Shown one piece after another: positions 1 through 7,376 of a DNA stretch of 9,420 bases. The stretch comes from DAISKN01 sp963716925 (GTDB lineage Bacteria; Acidobacteriota; Vicinamibacteria; Marinacidobacterales; SMYC01): positions 1 through 9,420 of the forward strand of contig CAVQUX010000031.1 of the NCBI GenBank assembly GCA_963716925.1, in the 5' to 3' direction. The translations under genes were made by a program, and so were the position numbers. The number at the start of each line of letters is the position of its first letter. Position 1 is the first letter of the stretch. Under the pieces are notes generated by a model that was not told where the DNA came from, made no database searches, and worked only from the letters and a program-made list of their open reading frames with translations.

Positions 1-2
1 AT

Positions 3-2633
3 CCCGGCGAATACCGTCTCAACGTCACCATGCCGGGTTTCGCGAGCTACGTTCGCGAGGGAATCCTCCTCGCGACCGGGCAGGGCGTCACCATGGACGC
101 CGGGCTCCAGGTCGAGGGAGTCACGGAGACGGTCACGGTGACCGGAGAGTCTCCGATGATCTCGACCCGGGAGTCGAAGGTGGGCGGAGTCGTCGACACG
201 GAGCAGATCGAGAACGTCCCCATCAATACCCGGGACGTCCAGCAGCTCGCGCTCCTCGTGCCCGGCGCGAAGAAGGCGAACAACTTCGACCCCACCAAGG
301 GGCGGGTTCCCGCCATCAGCTTCGGAACCAACGGAACCGGCCGCGGCATCCTTTATATGCTGGACGGCGGCGACAACACGGATGACGCCGTCGGTGGCAT
401 CGTGCAGCAGGTTTCGATGGACTCCATCCAGGAGTTCGAGGTCGTGACTTCGCGGATCAAGGCCGAGTACGCCCGTGCCGGCGGCGGAGCCATCACCATG
501 GTGACCAAGTCGGGCACCAATGAGTTCCACGGGTCGGTCTTCGAGTACTTCCGCGACAAGTCGTTGAACGCCGAGACCGAGCCGGAGCAGTTGGCGGGGC
601 AGGGCAAGGCCCCCTTCAAACGACACCAGTTCGGCGGGACCGTGGGCGGTCCGATTGTCAAGGACAAGGCGTTCTTCTTCGCGACCTACGAGCGCGTTCA
701 GGAGGACTTCAACTCGATCCTCGCGATCGACCCCTCCGCCGCGTCCCTCTACGATCCGGCGTTCATCGATTCCCACGGGGGCTTCGGCGCTATCGCGCAA
801 CCCTTTACCCGCAATTATTTCACCGCCAAGTTCACACAGCAGTTCAACGCCGCCAACCGGCTCGACGTGCGCTATGCCTTCGAGAGCAACGTGCGCGACG
901 GCGATCAGGTGGGAGACGGTTTCGTGTTTTCCGTCTCGCAGGATCAGGCCGCCACGCAGACCAACGACCTATGGAGCATCCTCGGCCGCGTACAGTCCCT
1001 GGTGGGGACCGCCGGCTTCAACGAGTTCGTGTTCCAGGCGAGCGACTTCGTCAACATCATCCAGGGCGTGGGGCAGACCGACTTCCATCAGCCGGATCGT
1101 CCGACGCTCACGTACCCGAGCGCGACCTTCGGTCAGAACGCAAATACGCCGCAGGAAACGTTCCAACGGAAGTTCCAGTTCCGAGATACGTTCGCGTACT
1201 CGGTCAACACCCATGACCTCAAGTTCGGCGGAGAAGTCCTGAAGGGTGACCCCTTCGGTTTCGATCTTCCGTTCTCGAACAACGGGTCGTTCTACTACGC
1301 CAACGACGGCGATCCCACCAATGCCGCCACCACGTTCAGCCAGTTCGATCTGATCCCGCGGATGGAGATCCCCTATACGGTTTACGGGTTCTTCGCCCAG
1401 GACGACTGGCGGGTGAACGACTCACTGACGCTGAATCTCGGACTCCGCTATGACGTGGAGATTGGGACTCTATCGAACGTGTTGTACGGACCGAACGCCG
1501 AGTTTCTGATCTCCGACCCACGGAGCCCGTATGCCGGAATGGGTGAGCTTCAGGACGACACGAACAACTGGTCGCCCCGCCTGGGTTTCGCCTGGGACAT
1601 CGGGGCCCGGGGCAAGACCGTGGTACGCGGAGGATATGGTCTCTTCTACGACAAGATCGTCGCCAACGCGACTCTCTACACCCTGATCGATTGGGCCGAA
1701 GTCCGAGGCGTTTCCATCGAGAACCCGTCCTTCGGACCAGAGAACGTCCCTGCGTTCCAGGACCTGTTCGAGATTGCCGGCTTCCCATTGCCGTACGAGC
1801 CCATCATTCCGCCCGGATTCCAGTTCCCCAAGACCGAACAGATCACCATCGGCGTGAGTCATCAGTTCACGCCGACTCTCGCCTTCGACGTGGACTACAT
1901 CCACTCCCACGGGGACGAGCGGGGAAAGGTCGCCGATCTCAACGAGCGCCACGTTCGGGGAAGCAATGCATCCCGTCTCTTCTATCCCGAGCGGTCGGGG
2001 CGGCTCCGCATCATCGATAATCGCGGTATCGACGACTATGACGGGCTCCAGTTCTCTCTTCGGAAGCGGTTCACGAACAGCATCCAGTACACCGTCAACT
2101 ACACCTATGGAGACCTGCGGGGAAGCGCGGAAAGCGGTTTCAGCCAGGAGGCGGAGTGCTTCGAGTGCGTGGGAGACGATCGGGACACCGGAAACCTGGG
2201 CAATGACACCACGCACGCCTTCACCACCGGCGCCATCTTCGCCCTTCCCGCGGATTTTCAGTTCTCGTTCCTGCTTCTGGCAGAGAACGGGCGACCTCTA
2301 ACCGCCCGCTCCAGCACCGACCTCAACGGGAACGGACGGACGGGAGCGCAGTGCATCTGCGATTACACCGTCGGCCCCAACGGCGAGGATCCCGGACGAG
2401 GCAACTTCCGCGGCGACCCGACGGTGACGTTGGACCTGCGCGTCGCGAAATTCTTCCGCTTCTCCGGCGACAAGAACGTTCAGGTCGCCTTCGAGACGTT
2501 CAATATGTTCAATCGCGTGAACAAGGGGCGGAACTTCGAGACCACGTTCGAGTCCCCGAACTTCGGCGGCTGGAACCAGGGTCTGGAGACGAATCAGCTT
2601 CAGATCCAGCTCAGCGCGCGCTTCCAGTTCTAA
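3..2633 (+). CDS. TonB-dependent receptor, Oar-like with carboxypeptidase-regulatory N-terminus (5' partial)
   Basis: Outer-membrane receptor or porin of the Oar/CarboxypepD_reg-TonB type; ligand unknown. The reading frame is open from the first bases of the window, and the segment before the ATG at 30 (PGEYRLNVT) already reads as the end of a carboxypeptidase-regulatory beta-sandwich. The true start is therefore upstream, and the ATG at 30 is only an internal methionine. The plug follows from about 160 to 500, with VPINTRDVQQLALLVPGA, an LDGGDNTD stretch and TMVTKSGTNEFHGS. The signature RHQFGGTVGGPIVKDKAFFF (about 621-680) is typical of this subfamily at the plug-barrel junction. The rest is a barrel rich in alternating aromatic strands such as GFFAQDDWRVNDSLTLNLGL and TVNYTYGDLRG. 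It ends SARFQF, and the C-terminal Phe fits BAM-dependent insertion. The 876 visible residues match the expected C-terminal bulk of a roughly 1000-residue protein. The only four cysteines are in two close pairs in presumed loops. The gene ends with TAA and its own terminator. Confidence 0.93.
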   Translation, partial: PGEYRLNVTMPGFASYVREGILLATGQGVTMDAGLQVEGVTETVTVTGESPMISTRESKVGGVVDTEQIENVPINTRDVQQLALLVPGAKKANNFDPTKGRVPAISFGTNGTGRGILYMLDGGDNTDDAVGGIVQQVSMDSIQEFEVVTSRIKAEYARAGGGAITMVTKSGTNEFHGSVFEYFRDKSLNAETEPEQLAGQGKAPFKRHQFGGTVGGPIVKDKAFFFATYERVQEDFNSILAIDPSAASLYDPAFIDSHGGFGAIAQPFTRNYFTAKFTQQFNAANRLDVRYAFESNVRDGDQVGDGFVFSVSQDQAATQTNDLWSILGRVQSLVGTAGFNEFVFQASDFVNIIQGVGQTDFHQPDRPTLTYPSATFGQNANTPQETFQRKFQFRDTFAYSVNTHDLKFGGEVLKGDPFGFDLPFSNNGSFYYANDGDPTNAATTFSQFDLIPRMEIPYTVYGFFAQDDWRVNDSLTLNLGLRYDVEIGTLSNVLYGPNAEFLISDPRSPYAGMGELQDDTNNWSPRLGFAWDIGARGKTVVRGGYGLFYDKIVANATLYTLIDWAEVRGVSIENPSFGPENVPAFQDLFEIAGFPLPYEPIIPPGFQFPKTEQITIGVSHQFTPTLAFDVDYIHSHGDERGKVADLNERHVRGSNASRLFYPERSGRLRIIDNRGIDDYDGLQFSLRKRFTNSIQYTVNYTYGDLRGSAESGFSQEAECFECVGDDRDTGNLGNDTTHAFTTGAIFALPADFQFSFLLLAENGRPLTARSSTDLNGNGRTGAQCICDYTVGPNGEDPGRGNFRGDPTVTLDLRVAKFFRFSGDKNVQVAFETFNMFNRVNKGRNFETTFESPNFGGWNQGLETNQLQIQLSARFQF

Positions 2634-2660
2634 GCGAGTAGCAGCGAGGGAGCGATCCAG

Positions 2661-2693
2661 CAGGGGAGGCCGAAAGGCCTCCCCTGATTTTTT
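2661..2693 (+). terminator. Rho-independent terminator of the TonB-dependent receptor gene
   Basis: A perfect 11-bp GC-rich stem (2661-2671 pairs with 2676-2686) closes a GAAA tetraloop of the GNRA class. It is followed by ATTTTTT at 2687-2693. It starts 27 bases after the receptor's TAA. The U-tract is present only in plus-strand RNA. Minus-strand transcripts arriving from the 178-residue gene would form the mirror hairpin without a U-tract, so termination in that direction is not supported. Confidence 0.9.
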
Positions 2694-2712
2694 GGGGGGG
2701 GCCTTGGCGGGC

Positions 2713-3249
2713 TCAGTGCTCTTCGCGAATGCGCTTCCAAAGCTTTTGGCTTTCCGACGGAAGGCGCACCACTTCAGAGTTCACTTCCGCTTCGATGGAA
2801 GCCGCGCTCTCGTGGCTTTCCAAGAGCGATCGTATGTCCCACGCATCCTTCGGTCCACCGGCATATAGTTTCAAGAGGACGAGCCCCGCAGGTCCCGCTA
2901 CCTTGACGGTGACTTCCCCAATCGAGGTGATTTCGGAGGATTCGACGATCTTCTTCTGCCATCCGTAGCGGCCGACGATCACGTCGACCGTTCGCTCGCC
3001 CGCCATCGCCAAGCGCGCGCTACCCGCCAGAGGATCTTCGTGGTCGCCCCTCAGCGAGCGCACGTCGACGCCGCGACCTCGAAGGTCGCTCCAGAGCTGC
3101 TCTTGAAGCACTCTGTCGTCCAGGGTGAAAAGGTCGATGTCGGCGGTGGATCGGCTCACGCCGTGGATCGCCAGGGCCGCGGCGCCAATGAGGGTATGGT
3201 CGATGGCGTTGCTGTCGAGGAGCGCGACCACGTCCTGGAGAAGACTCAT
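2713..3249 (-). CDS. Nucleotidyltransferase-fold protein, AbiEii/MNT-like, putative toxin-antitoxin component
   Basis: A 178-residue protein with the pol-beta-type nucleotidyltransferase core seen in AbiEii-like and minimal nucleotidyltransferase families. Visible features are the LIGAAALAIHG helix (residues 20-30, in place of the usual GG/GS), then RSTADIDLF with the paired acidic residues D37 and D39. A likely third carboxylate is D89 in RTVDVIVG. The C-terminal motif LVLLKLYAGGPKDAWDI (K127, K134, D135, D138) is characteristic of this group. It is shorter than full AbiEii (about 300 residues), having the core and little more. Start: ATG at 3249, overlapping the TGA of the upstream 73-residue gene as ATGA, with no clear Shine-Dalgarno, so translation is probably coupled. 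The stop is TGA at 2713-2715. Family members transfer nucleotides to tRNA or protein targets; the target here cannot be read from the sequence. Fold assignment is fairly sure, while the toxin or antitoxin role is inferred from context. Confidence 0.8.
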   Translation of the reverse strand: MSLLQDVVALLDSNAIDHTLIGAAALAIHGVSRSTADIDLFTLDDRVLQEQLWSDLRGRGVDVRSLRGDHEDPLAGSARLAMAGERTVDVIVGRYGWQKKIVESSEITSIGEVTVKVAGPAGLVLLKLYAGGPKDAWDIRSLLESHESAASIEAEVNSEVVRLPSESQKLWKRIREEH

Positions 3250-3467
3250 TCCAGGACGTCGAGCATGACACGTGACAACCGGCGGCCGGCCTGGCTACCG
3301 CGCTCCAGCCGGCGCCGGGCTTCGTCGCGGCCGACTCCGTGGGCCGCCGCGTACGCATCGATCGCCCGATCACCCAGAAGCAGCGCCTCCGCCAGGCGCT
3401 CGGCGGGAGTCATCTTCCGGAGCCGCTCGAGGCTCTCGAAGCGTAATCGGTCGGCGACCGTGCTCAT
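3246..3467 (-). CDS. Small helical protein, putative partner of the nucleotidyltransferase (TA-type module)
   Basis: A 73-residue, highly charged, apparently all-helical protein with no signal peptide or membrane segment. It contains KMTPAERLAEALLLGDRAIDAYA (residues 18-40) and a second charged helix around DEARRRLERG (residues 48-57). Short proteins with a central TP-x-ERL-type helix are often encoded just ahead of nucleotidyltransferase-fold genes. That pattern, plus the 4-base ATGA overlap with the next gene, supports a two-gene module. I do not recognise a named family and cannot say which partner is toxic. The ATG at 3465-3467 is preferred because a TATACT box lies six bases upstream and no ribosome-binding site is visible, consistent with leaderless translation. 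An out-of-frame ATG at 3470-3472 opens only a two-codon frame. It lies 43 bases downstream of the sulfatase-TPR stop on the same strand, so operon read-through is also possible. Confidence 0.72.
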   Translation of the reverse strand: MSTVADRLRFESLERLRKMTPAERLAEALLLGDRAIDAYAAAHGVGRDEARRRLERGSQAGRRLSRVMLDVLE

Positions 3468-3473
3468 AGCATG

Positions 3474-3479
3474 AGTATA
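3474..3479 (-). promoter_or_regulatory. -10 element of a likely leaderless promoter for the small two-gene module
   Basis: On the minus strand the sequence reads TATACT-CATGCT-ATG, so a hexamer matching five of six consensus -10 positions stands six bases before the start codon of the 73-residue gene. A start about 7 bases past the -10 would place +1 on or next to the A of ATG, giving an mRNA without a leader. There is no convincing -35 hexamer at 17 bases spacing (AGGGTC there), and no extended -10 TG. No Shine-Dalgarno precedes the ATG, which fits. Position and role are inferred. Confidence 0.5.
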
Positions 3480-3510
3480 AACGAGGCGACCTGCGGGACC
3501 CTAAATCCCC

Positions 3511-5631
3511 CTATCGGGCACCGAGAACGGTTCTCAGGTCGGGCTGCGCGGGCTGGATTTCGAGAGAGCGCTTGAAGAGCGCTTCGCCCTTCGCCCTCTC
3601 CCCTGCTTCCAAGTAAGCGAACCCCAGGCTGTTCAAGATTAGAGTCGAGTTCGGGGAAAGCTCGAGCGCCTTCTCGAAGAGAGGGATCGCCTGCTCCATC
3701 CTCCCCGAGAGGGCCTGGACGTGCCCGAGCCCCAGGTACAGCTCGGCCGCCTGGGGACGAACCTCGAGCGACTCGCGGAAGAGCTCCTCCGCCTCCTCGA
3801 GCCGCCTCTGGGTCAGGAGAAGATTGCCGAGCTGGACCCTGGGCTCGATCTCGGAAGGCGCACCTTCGATCGCCGCGCGAAACAGCTTCTCCGCGTAGGG
3901 AAGCGAGCCGCTCATCATCGCGATCTTCCCCTGGAGGAGGAGGACGGAGGGAGCCTTGTCATCCCTTTCGGCGGCTTTCTTGAACGCCGCCTCCGCCTCG
4001 GAGCGCGAGCGCGCCAGGAGGTGCAGCTGGGCGAGCTCGACCCAGGGCTCGGGTGAGGCGTCGTCGATCGACGCCGCGCGCTCGAGAGCCAGCCGCGCTT
4101 CCGCCGCGCGTCCGAGGCGAAGGAGGCTCATGCCGAGAAGAAGCGTGCCGTCGAAATCCGAGGGCTCGCGCGAGAGAACGCCCTTGCACTGCTCCACGGC
4201 CTCGGAAAAGCGGCCCCGCTCGAAATACGCGAGGGCGAGGTACGTTCGCGCCAGAAGGAGGTCCGGCTCCCCTCGCACCGCGACTTCGAGCTCCACGATG
4301 GCCCGATCCATCTCGCCCCGGGCCACGAGATCCATTCCGCCTCGTACCCGCTCCCATACGTCCAGGCGATTCTTGGGATCCGGCAGAGCGCCCGAAGCCG
4401 ACGGCGTGCTTTCGGAGCTCAGATAACCGAGGCTTCGCAGGACGGCGCGCGTTTCGGCGTCGACGACCTTTTCCGTCGAGCCCGTGCCTTCGGTGGCGTG
4501 CTCGAGCCGGGCGAGCTCCGACGCCAGCTCCCGGAGTTTTCCCGGATTCTCCGACGCGAGATTCCTCGTTTCGCCAGGGTCGCTCGCGATCCGGTAGAGC
4601 TCGGGCTCGGGGGCTTCGATGTACTTCCACTCGCCGGCGCGCAGGCTCCGAAGCTCGCTCCAGCCCAGATTCAAGCGGGGAAAGTAGGTTTCGGCGTAGG
4701 ACACCTCGGGAGGAAGCTCCTTTCCTTCGAACGCTGGCACGAGGCTCCTTCCCTGACATCGCCCACAGCGCTCTCTCATTCCGAGGAGATCGAGAACCGT
4801 CGGCACGAGGTCGATCGAGCGCGCGGGCTCCTCCACGACGGCGCCCGCCGGAACTCCGGGCCCTCGAAGGAGCCAGGGGACTCTCATCGTGCTGTCGTAA
4901 ACGAAGAGAGAGTGCGTACTCTCGCCGTGCTCGCCGAGCCCCTCTCCATGATCCGCGGTAACGGCGACCACCGCCTCCCTGGATACGGCGCCGAGGAGCT
5001 CTTTCAGCACGGAGTCGACGTAGGCCACTTCTCCCTCGTAATCGTCGGGGAACGGGTCCGGAGGATCGTAAGGCGCGTGAGGGTCGAAGAGGTGCACCCA
5101 CACGAAGTACAGACCGTCCCCCCTCGCCTCGATCCACTTCCGTGCGGAAACGACGACCGAAGACGCCGGACGCTCGGAGAGCGAGACCCTCGAGCGGGAG
5201 CGGCCCAGGGAGTCGTCGTACAGGTCGAATCCCTGGTCGAGCCCGAATCGGGAGTCCACCGGAAACCCGCCGACGAACGCCGCCGTCGAGTACCCCGCTC
5301 CTTTGAGGATCTCGGCGAGGGTCTCCATTTCCCCCGGAAGCCGGAAGCGGCCGTTGTCCCGCACGCCGTGATACGTAGGATAGGTTCCGGTCAGGATCGA
5401 GCTGTGAGAAGGAAGCGTGAGCGGGCTCTGCGCGAAGACGTTCTGAAAACGCGCGCCCTCGCGCGCGAACGCGTCGAGCGCCGGGGTAGCCGTCATGCCT
5501 CCATAGACCCCCAACCGGTCCGCGCGAAGCGTATCGATGGTCACGAGAACGATGCTTCGGGGCGCGCGCGAAACGCCGGGAGCGCAGCTCGAGAGCAGCA
5601 GCAGGGCGACGACGCAGAAACGGCTCGTCAT
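3511..5631 (-). CDS. Sulfatase/alkaline-phosphatase-superfamily lipoprotein fused to a C-terminal TPR array
   Basis: A 706-residue exported enzyme. Residues 1-16 form a lipoprotein-type signal with lipobox LSSC (C16). Residues 25-380 are the sulfatase-like domain: metal ligand region VLVTIDTLRADRLG (D33), active-site motif SPLTLPSHSSILTG (residues 69-82), HLFDPHAPYDPP (H180, D183, H185), TADHGEGLGEHG (D227, H228) and the closing WKYIEAPEPELYRIASDPGETRNLA (K336). Residues about 427-700 hold about seven TPRs, e.g. AEELFRESLEVRPQ and AIPLFEKALELSPN. The nucleophile position is T72 in TLPSH, not the Cys/Ser of sulfatases that is oxidised to formylglycine. This enzyme may therefore be a phosphodiesterase or phosphotransferase-like member, and its substrate is unknown. 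An extra CxxC (C289, C292) lies in the late catalytic domain. The ATG overlaps the upstream TGA as ATGA without a clear ribosome-binding site, so it is probably coupled to the TPR gene. Fold and fusion are certain; reaction is not. Confidence 0.92.
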   Translation of the reverse strand: MTSRFCVVALLLLSSCAPGVSRAPRSIVLVTIDTLRADRLGVYGGMTATPALDAFAREGARFQNVFAQSPLTLPSHSSILTGTYPTYHGVRDNGRFRLPGEMETLAEILKGAGYSTAAFVGGFPVDSRFGLDQGFDLYDDSLGRSRSRVSLSERPASSVVVSARKWIEARGDGLYFVWVHLFDPHAPYDPPDPFPDDYEGEVAYVDSVLKELLGAVSREAVVAVTADHGEGLGEHGESTHSLFVYDSTMRVPWLLRGPGVPAGAVVEEPARSIDLVPTVLDLLGMRERCGRCQGRSLVPAFEGKELPPEVSYAETYFPRLNLGWSELRSLRAGEWKYIEAPEPELYRIASDPGETRNLASENPGKLRELASELARLEHATEGTGSTEKVVDAETRAVLRSLGYLSSESTPSASGALPDPKNRLDVWERVRGGMDLVARGEMDRAIVELEVAVRGEPDLLLARTYLALAYFERGRFSEAVEQCKGVLSREPSDFDGTLLLGMSLLRLGRAAEARLALERAASIDDASPEPWVELAQLHLLARSRSEAEAAFKKAAERDDKAPSVLLLQGKIAMMSGSLPYAEKLFRAAIEGAPSEIEPRVQLGNLLLTQRRLEEAEELFRESLEVRPQAAELYLGLGHVQALSGRMEQAIPLFEKALELSPNSTLILNSLGFAYLEAGERAKGEALFKRSLEIQPAQPDLRTVLGAR

Positions 5632-7376
5632 CGAGCGCGCTTTTCGAGGCGCTCGTAGGCGCGCTCGTGCTCCTGAGCCTCGGCATCGCGGCCCAGCTCC
5701 CGCAGGGCCTGCGCGAGGTTCAGGTGCGCGGAGGCATAATCAGGATCGAGGCGGACCGCCTCCTCGAACTGAGAGACCGCTCGATCGAACTCGCGTCTCT
5801 CGGAATAGAGGACCCCGAGCCCGTTTCGCGGAAGAGCGAGCCCGGCGTCGGCGGCGATGGCGCTCTCGAACGCCGTCACGGCTTCCTCGCCGCGGCCGGA
5901 TCGCGACAGGAGGACTCCGAGATCGCTCCACGCGAGAGCGTTGTCCCTCGAAATCGCGAGGCTGCGGCGGAGGCGCGCTTCCGCCTCCGGCACGTTCCCC
6001 TTGGCGAGGAGCACCGAAGCGCTCAGATGGAGCGCCGCCGCGTCGTCGGGCACGAGCGAAATCGCCCTCTCGGCCGCCGCCTCCGCCTCGTCGAGCCTTC
6101 CGGCATCGAGCAGGAGCTCGCCCCGCGCCATCTGCAGGCCGGGCTCGTCCGGCTGGAGCTGGACCGCCCGCGAGACGAGATCGAGGGCATCGGCGCTTCG
6201 CCCCTGACGTCGATAGAGCTTCGCGAGCTCGAAGAGGGACGCCACGTTGTCCGGCGCTATCCGGGCCGCGTGCTCGAAGCGCTCGACTTCCTCTTGAGTC
6301 TTGCTGAGCTCCTGGAACCGCGCGAGCGCCGCCTGCGCCTCCGCCGTTTTCCCCTGCCGCGCCAGGAGACGCCCGAGCTGATAGTAGGCGTCGACGAGGT
6401 ACGGGGCTTCCTCGATCGCCAGGCGACAGTGCTCGACCGCCTGGTCGATCTCGCCCGATGCCGTATAGAGCCGCGCGAGCTCGTTGTGGGCATCAGCGCG
6501 GACGCTCGGCTCGGAAAGCGCCGACTGGAGCGACGCGATCGCGCCGTCGCGTTCTCCCAGCTTCGAGAGAGTAATCCCGAGATGGAACTGAGCGAAGCGG
6601 TTCTCGGGCTCGAGCGCGAGGGCCTCACCGAATCTCGCGCGCGCGTCTTCGAACCGCCCGATGTTCAACAGACAGTAGCCGAGGTCGACGAGGACCGACG
6701 CGCTCGACTCCCCCGCCTCCACCACCCGCTGCAGCTCCTCGGCAGCTTCCTTGAAAGCCCCCCGCTTGAGCTGGGCCCTGGCGAGCGCTTTGCGAACGGG
6801 AGCGCCCGCCGCCCCTCCGGCGATGGCCTGCTCGAACGCCGCGACCGACTCCTGGTAGAGACCGAGATCCGAGAGCACGCTCGCGAGCCGGAGGGACGAT
6901 TGCACGTTTCCCGGGCGGAGCTCGAGCGCCTTCTGGAGCGCCTTCCGGGCTTCTCCCAGCATTCCGCTCTCGTGGCAGGCGACTCCCAGGAGGTGATAGG
7001 CGGAGGCGTCCTTCGGCTCGAGCTCCACGAGCTTGCGGAATTCCTCCCTCGCCTCGAGGTACCGCTTCTGCCCCAGCCGGAGTCGTCCGAGGTTGAAGCG
7101 CGCGGCGGCGAGACCCGGGTCGAGAGCCACCGCGGCCTCGAACCGGGCGGCGGCGGCGCCGTCGTTTCCGAGCGCGAGCTCCGCCACCCCTCGCAGGAGG
7201 TACACGGGTGCGAGAGCCTTCGGTGTACCCCCGTCAGGGGATTCCGGCGCGAGGGGGAGAAGGAGCGAAAGCGCCTTCGACGGTTGTCTCTGGTCGAGAG
7301 CTTCCTTCGCCTGCTGGAAAACCTCCCCGGGGGTCTGGACGAAGACGGCGAGGAGCAAAGGAAAGAGCATCGTCAC
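5628..7376 (-). CDS. Exported protein made almost entirely of TPR repeats
   Basis: A 582-residue protein with a short hydrophobic N-terminus (MTMLFPLLLAVFVQ) and then only tetratricopeptide repeats to the end. There is no catalytic domain. About nine 33-34-residue units run from about 55 to 359 (e.g. AREEFRKLVELEPKDASAYHLLG, shown in part as EEFRKLVELEPKD; ARKALQKALELRPGN). A charged stretch SKTQEEVERFEHAARIAPDN (358-377) looks like a degenerate half repeat, and about six more units run from 377 to 579. Such solenoids are scaffolds for protein partners. The N-terminus lacks a positive charge, so whether it is a cleaved signal or an anchor is unclear. The start is taken as GTG at 7376, which shares its G with the TAG of the gene before it (TAGTG). 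An ATG two codons in (7370) is an equally good choice. The stop overlaps the sulfatase-TPR start. Placement inside this operon suggests it assembles with the flanking TPR-bearing proteins. Confidence 0.88.
   Translation of the reverse strand: MTMLFPLLLAVFVQTPGEVFQQAKEALDQRQPSKALSLLLPLAPESPDGGTPKALAPVYLLRGVAELALGNDGAAAARFEAAVALDPGLAAARFNLGRLRLGQKRYLEAREEFRKLVELEPKDASAYHLLGVACHESGMLGEARKALQKALELRPGNVQSSLRLASVLSDLGLYQESVAAFEQAIAGGAAGAPVRKALARAQLKRGAFKEAAEELQRVVEAGESSASVLVDLGYCLLNIGRFEDARARFGEALALEPENRFAQFHLGITLSKLGERDGAIASLQSALSEPSVRADAHNELARLYTASGEIDQAVEHCRLAIEEAPYLVDAYYQLGRLLARQGKTAEAQAALARFQELSKTQEEVERFEHAARIAPDNVASLFELAKLYRRQGRSADALDLVSRAVQLQPDEPGLQMARGELLLDAGRLDEAEAAAERAISLVPDDAAALHLSASVLLAKGNVPEAEARLRRSLAISRDNALAWSDLGVLLSRSGRGEEAVTAFESAIAADAGLALPRNGLGVLYSERREFDRAVSQFEEAVRLDPDYASAHLNLAQALRELGRDAEAQEHERAYERLEKRAR

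Noticed and set aside
30..32. ATG as the true start of the TonB-dependent receptor
   Set aside because: The frame is open upstream and already encodes the end of a carboxypeptidase-regulatory domain. No signal peptide follows the ATG.
2661..2686. Bidirectional terminator serving the convergent minus-strand genes
   Set aside because: Minus-strand RNA has no U-tract after the hairpin (it continues CTGGATCG), so only plus-strand termination is supported.
2694..2701. Run of eight G as a phase-variable tract
   Set aside because: It lies between genes, after the terminator and outside any promoter or reading frame I can support, so length change would have no evident effect.
3468..3510. Terminator between the sulfatase-TPR gene and the small module
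   Set aside because: The only pairing is a 4-base GGGA/TCCC stem with no following U-run.
3959..5686. 575-codon minus-strand frame overlapping the sulfatase-TPR gene, and a 545-codon frame at 7776-9413 overlapping the GWxTD gene
   Set aside because: Alternative frames of genuine genes: very Arg/Pro/Gly-rich, low-complexity translations typical of frame-shifted high-GC DNA.
3655..6935. Near-identical short DNA stretches (around 3660-3675 and 6918-6933) as a dispersed repeat
   Set aside because: Both encode the same TPR consensus (KALEL), so the match reflects protein repeats and not a mobile or regulatory element.
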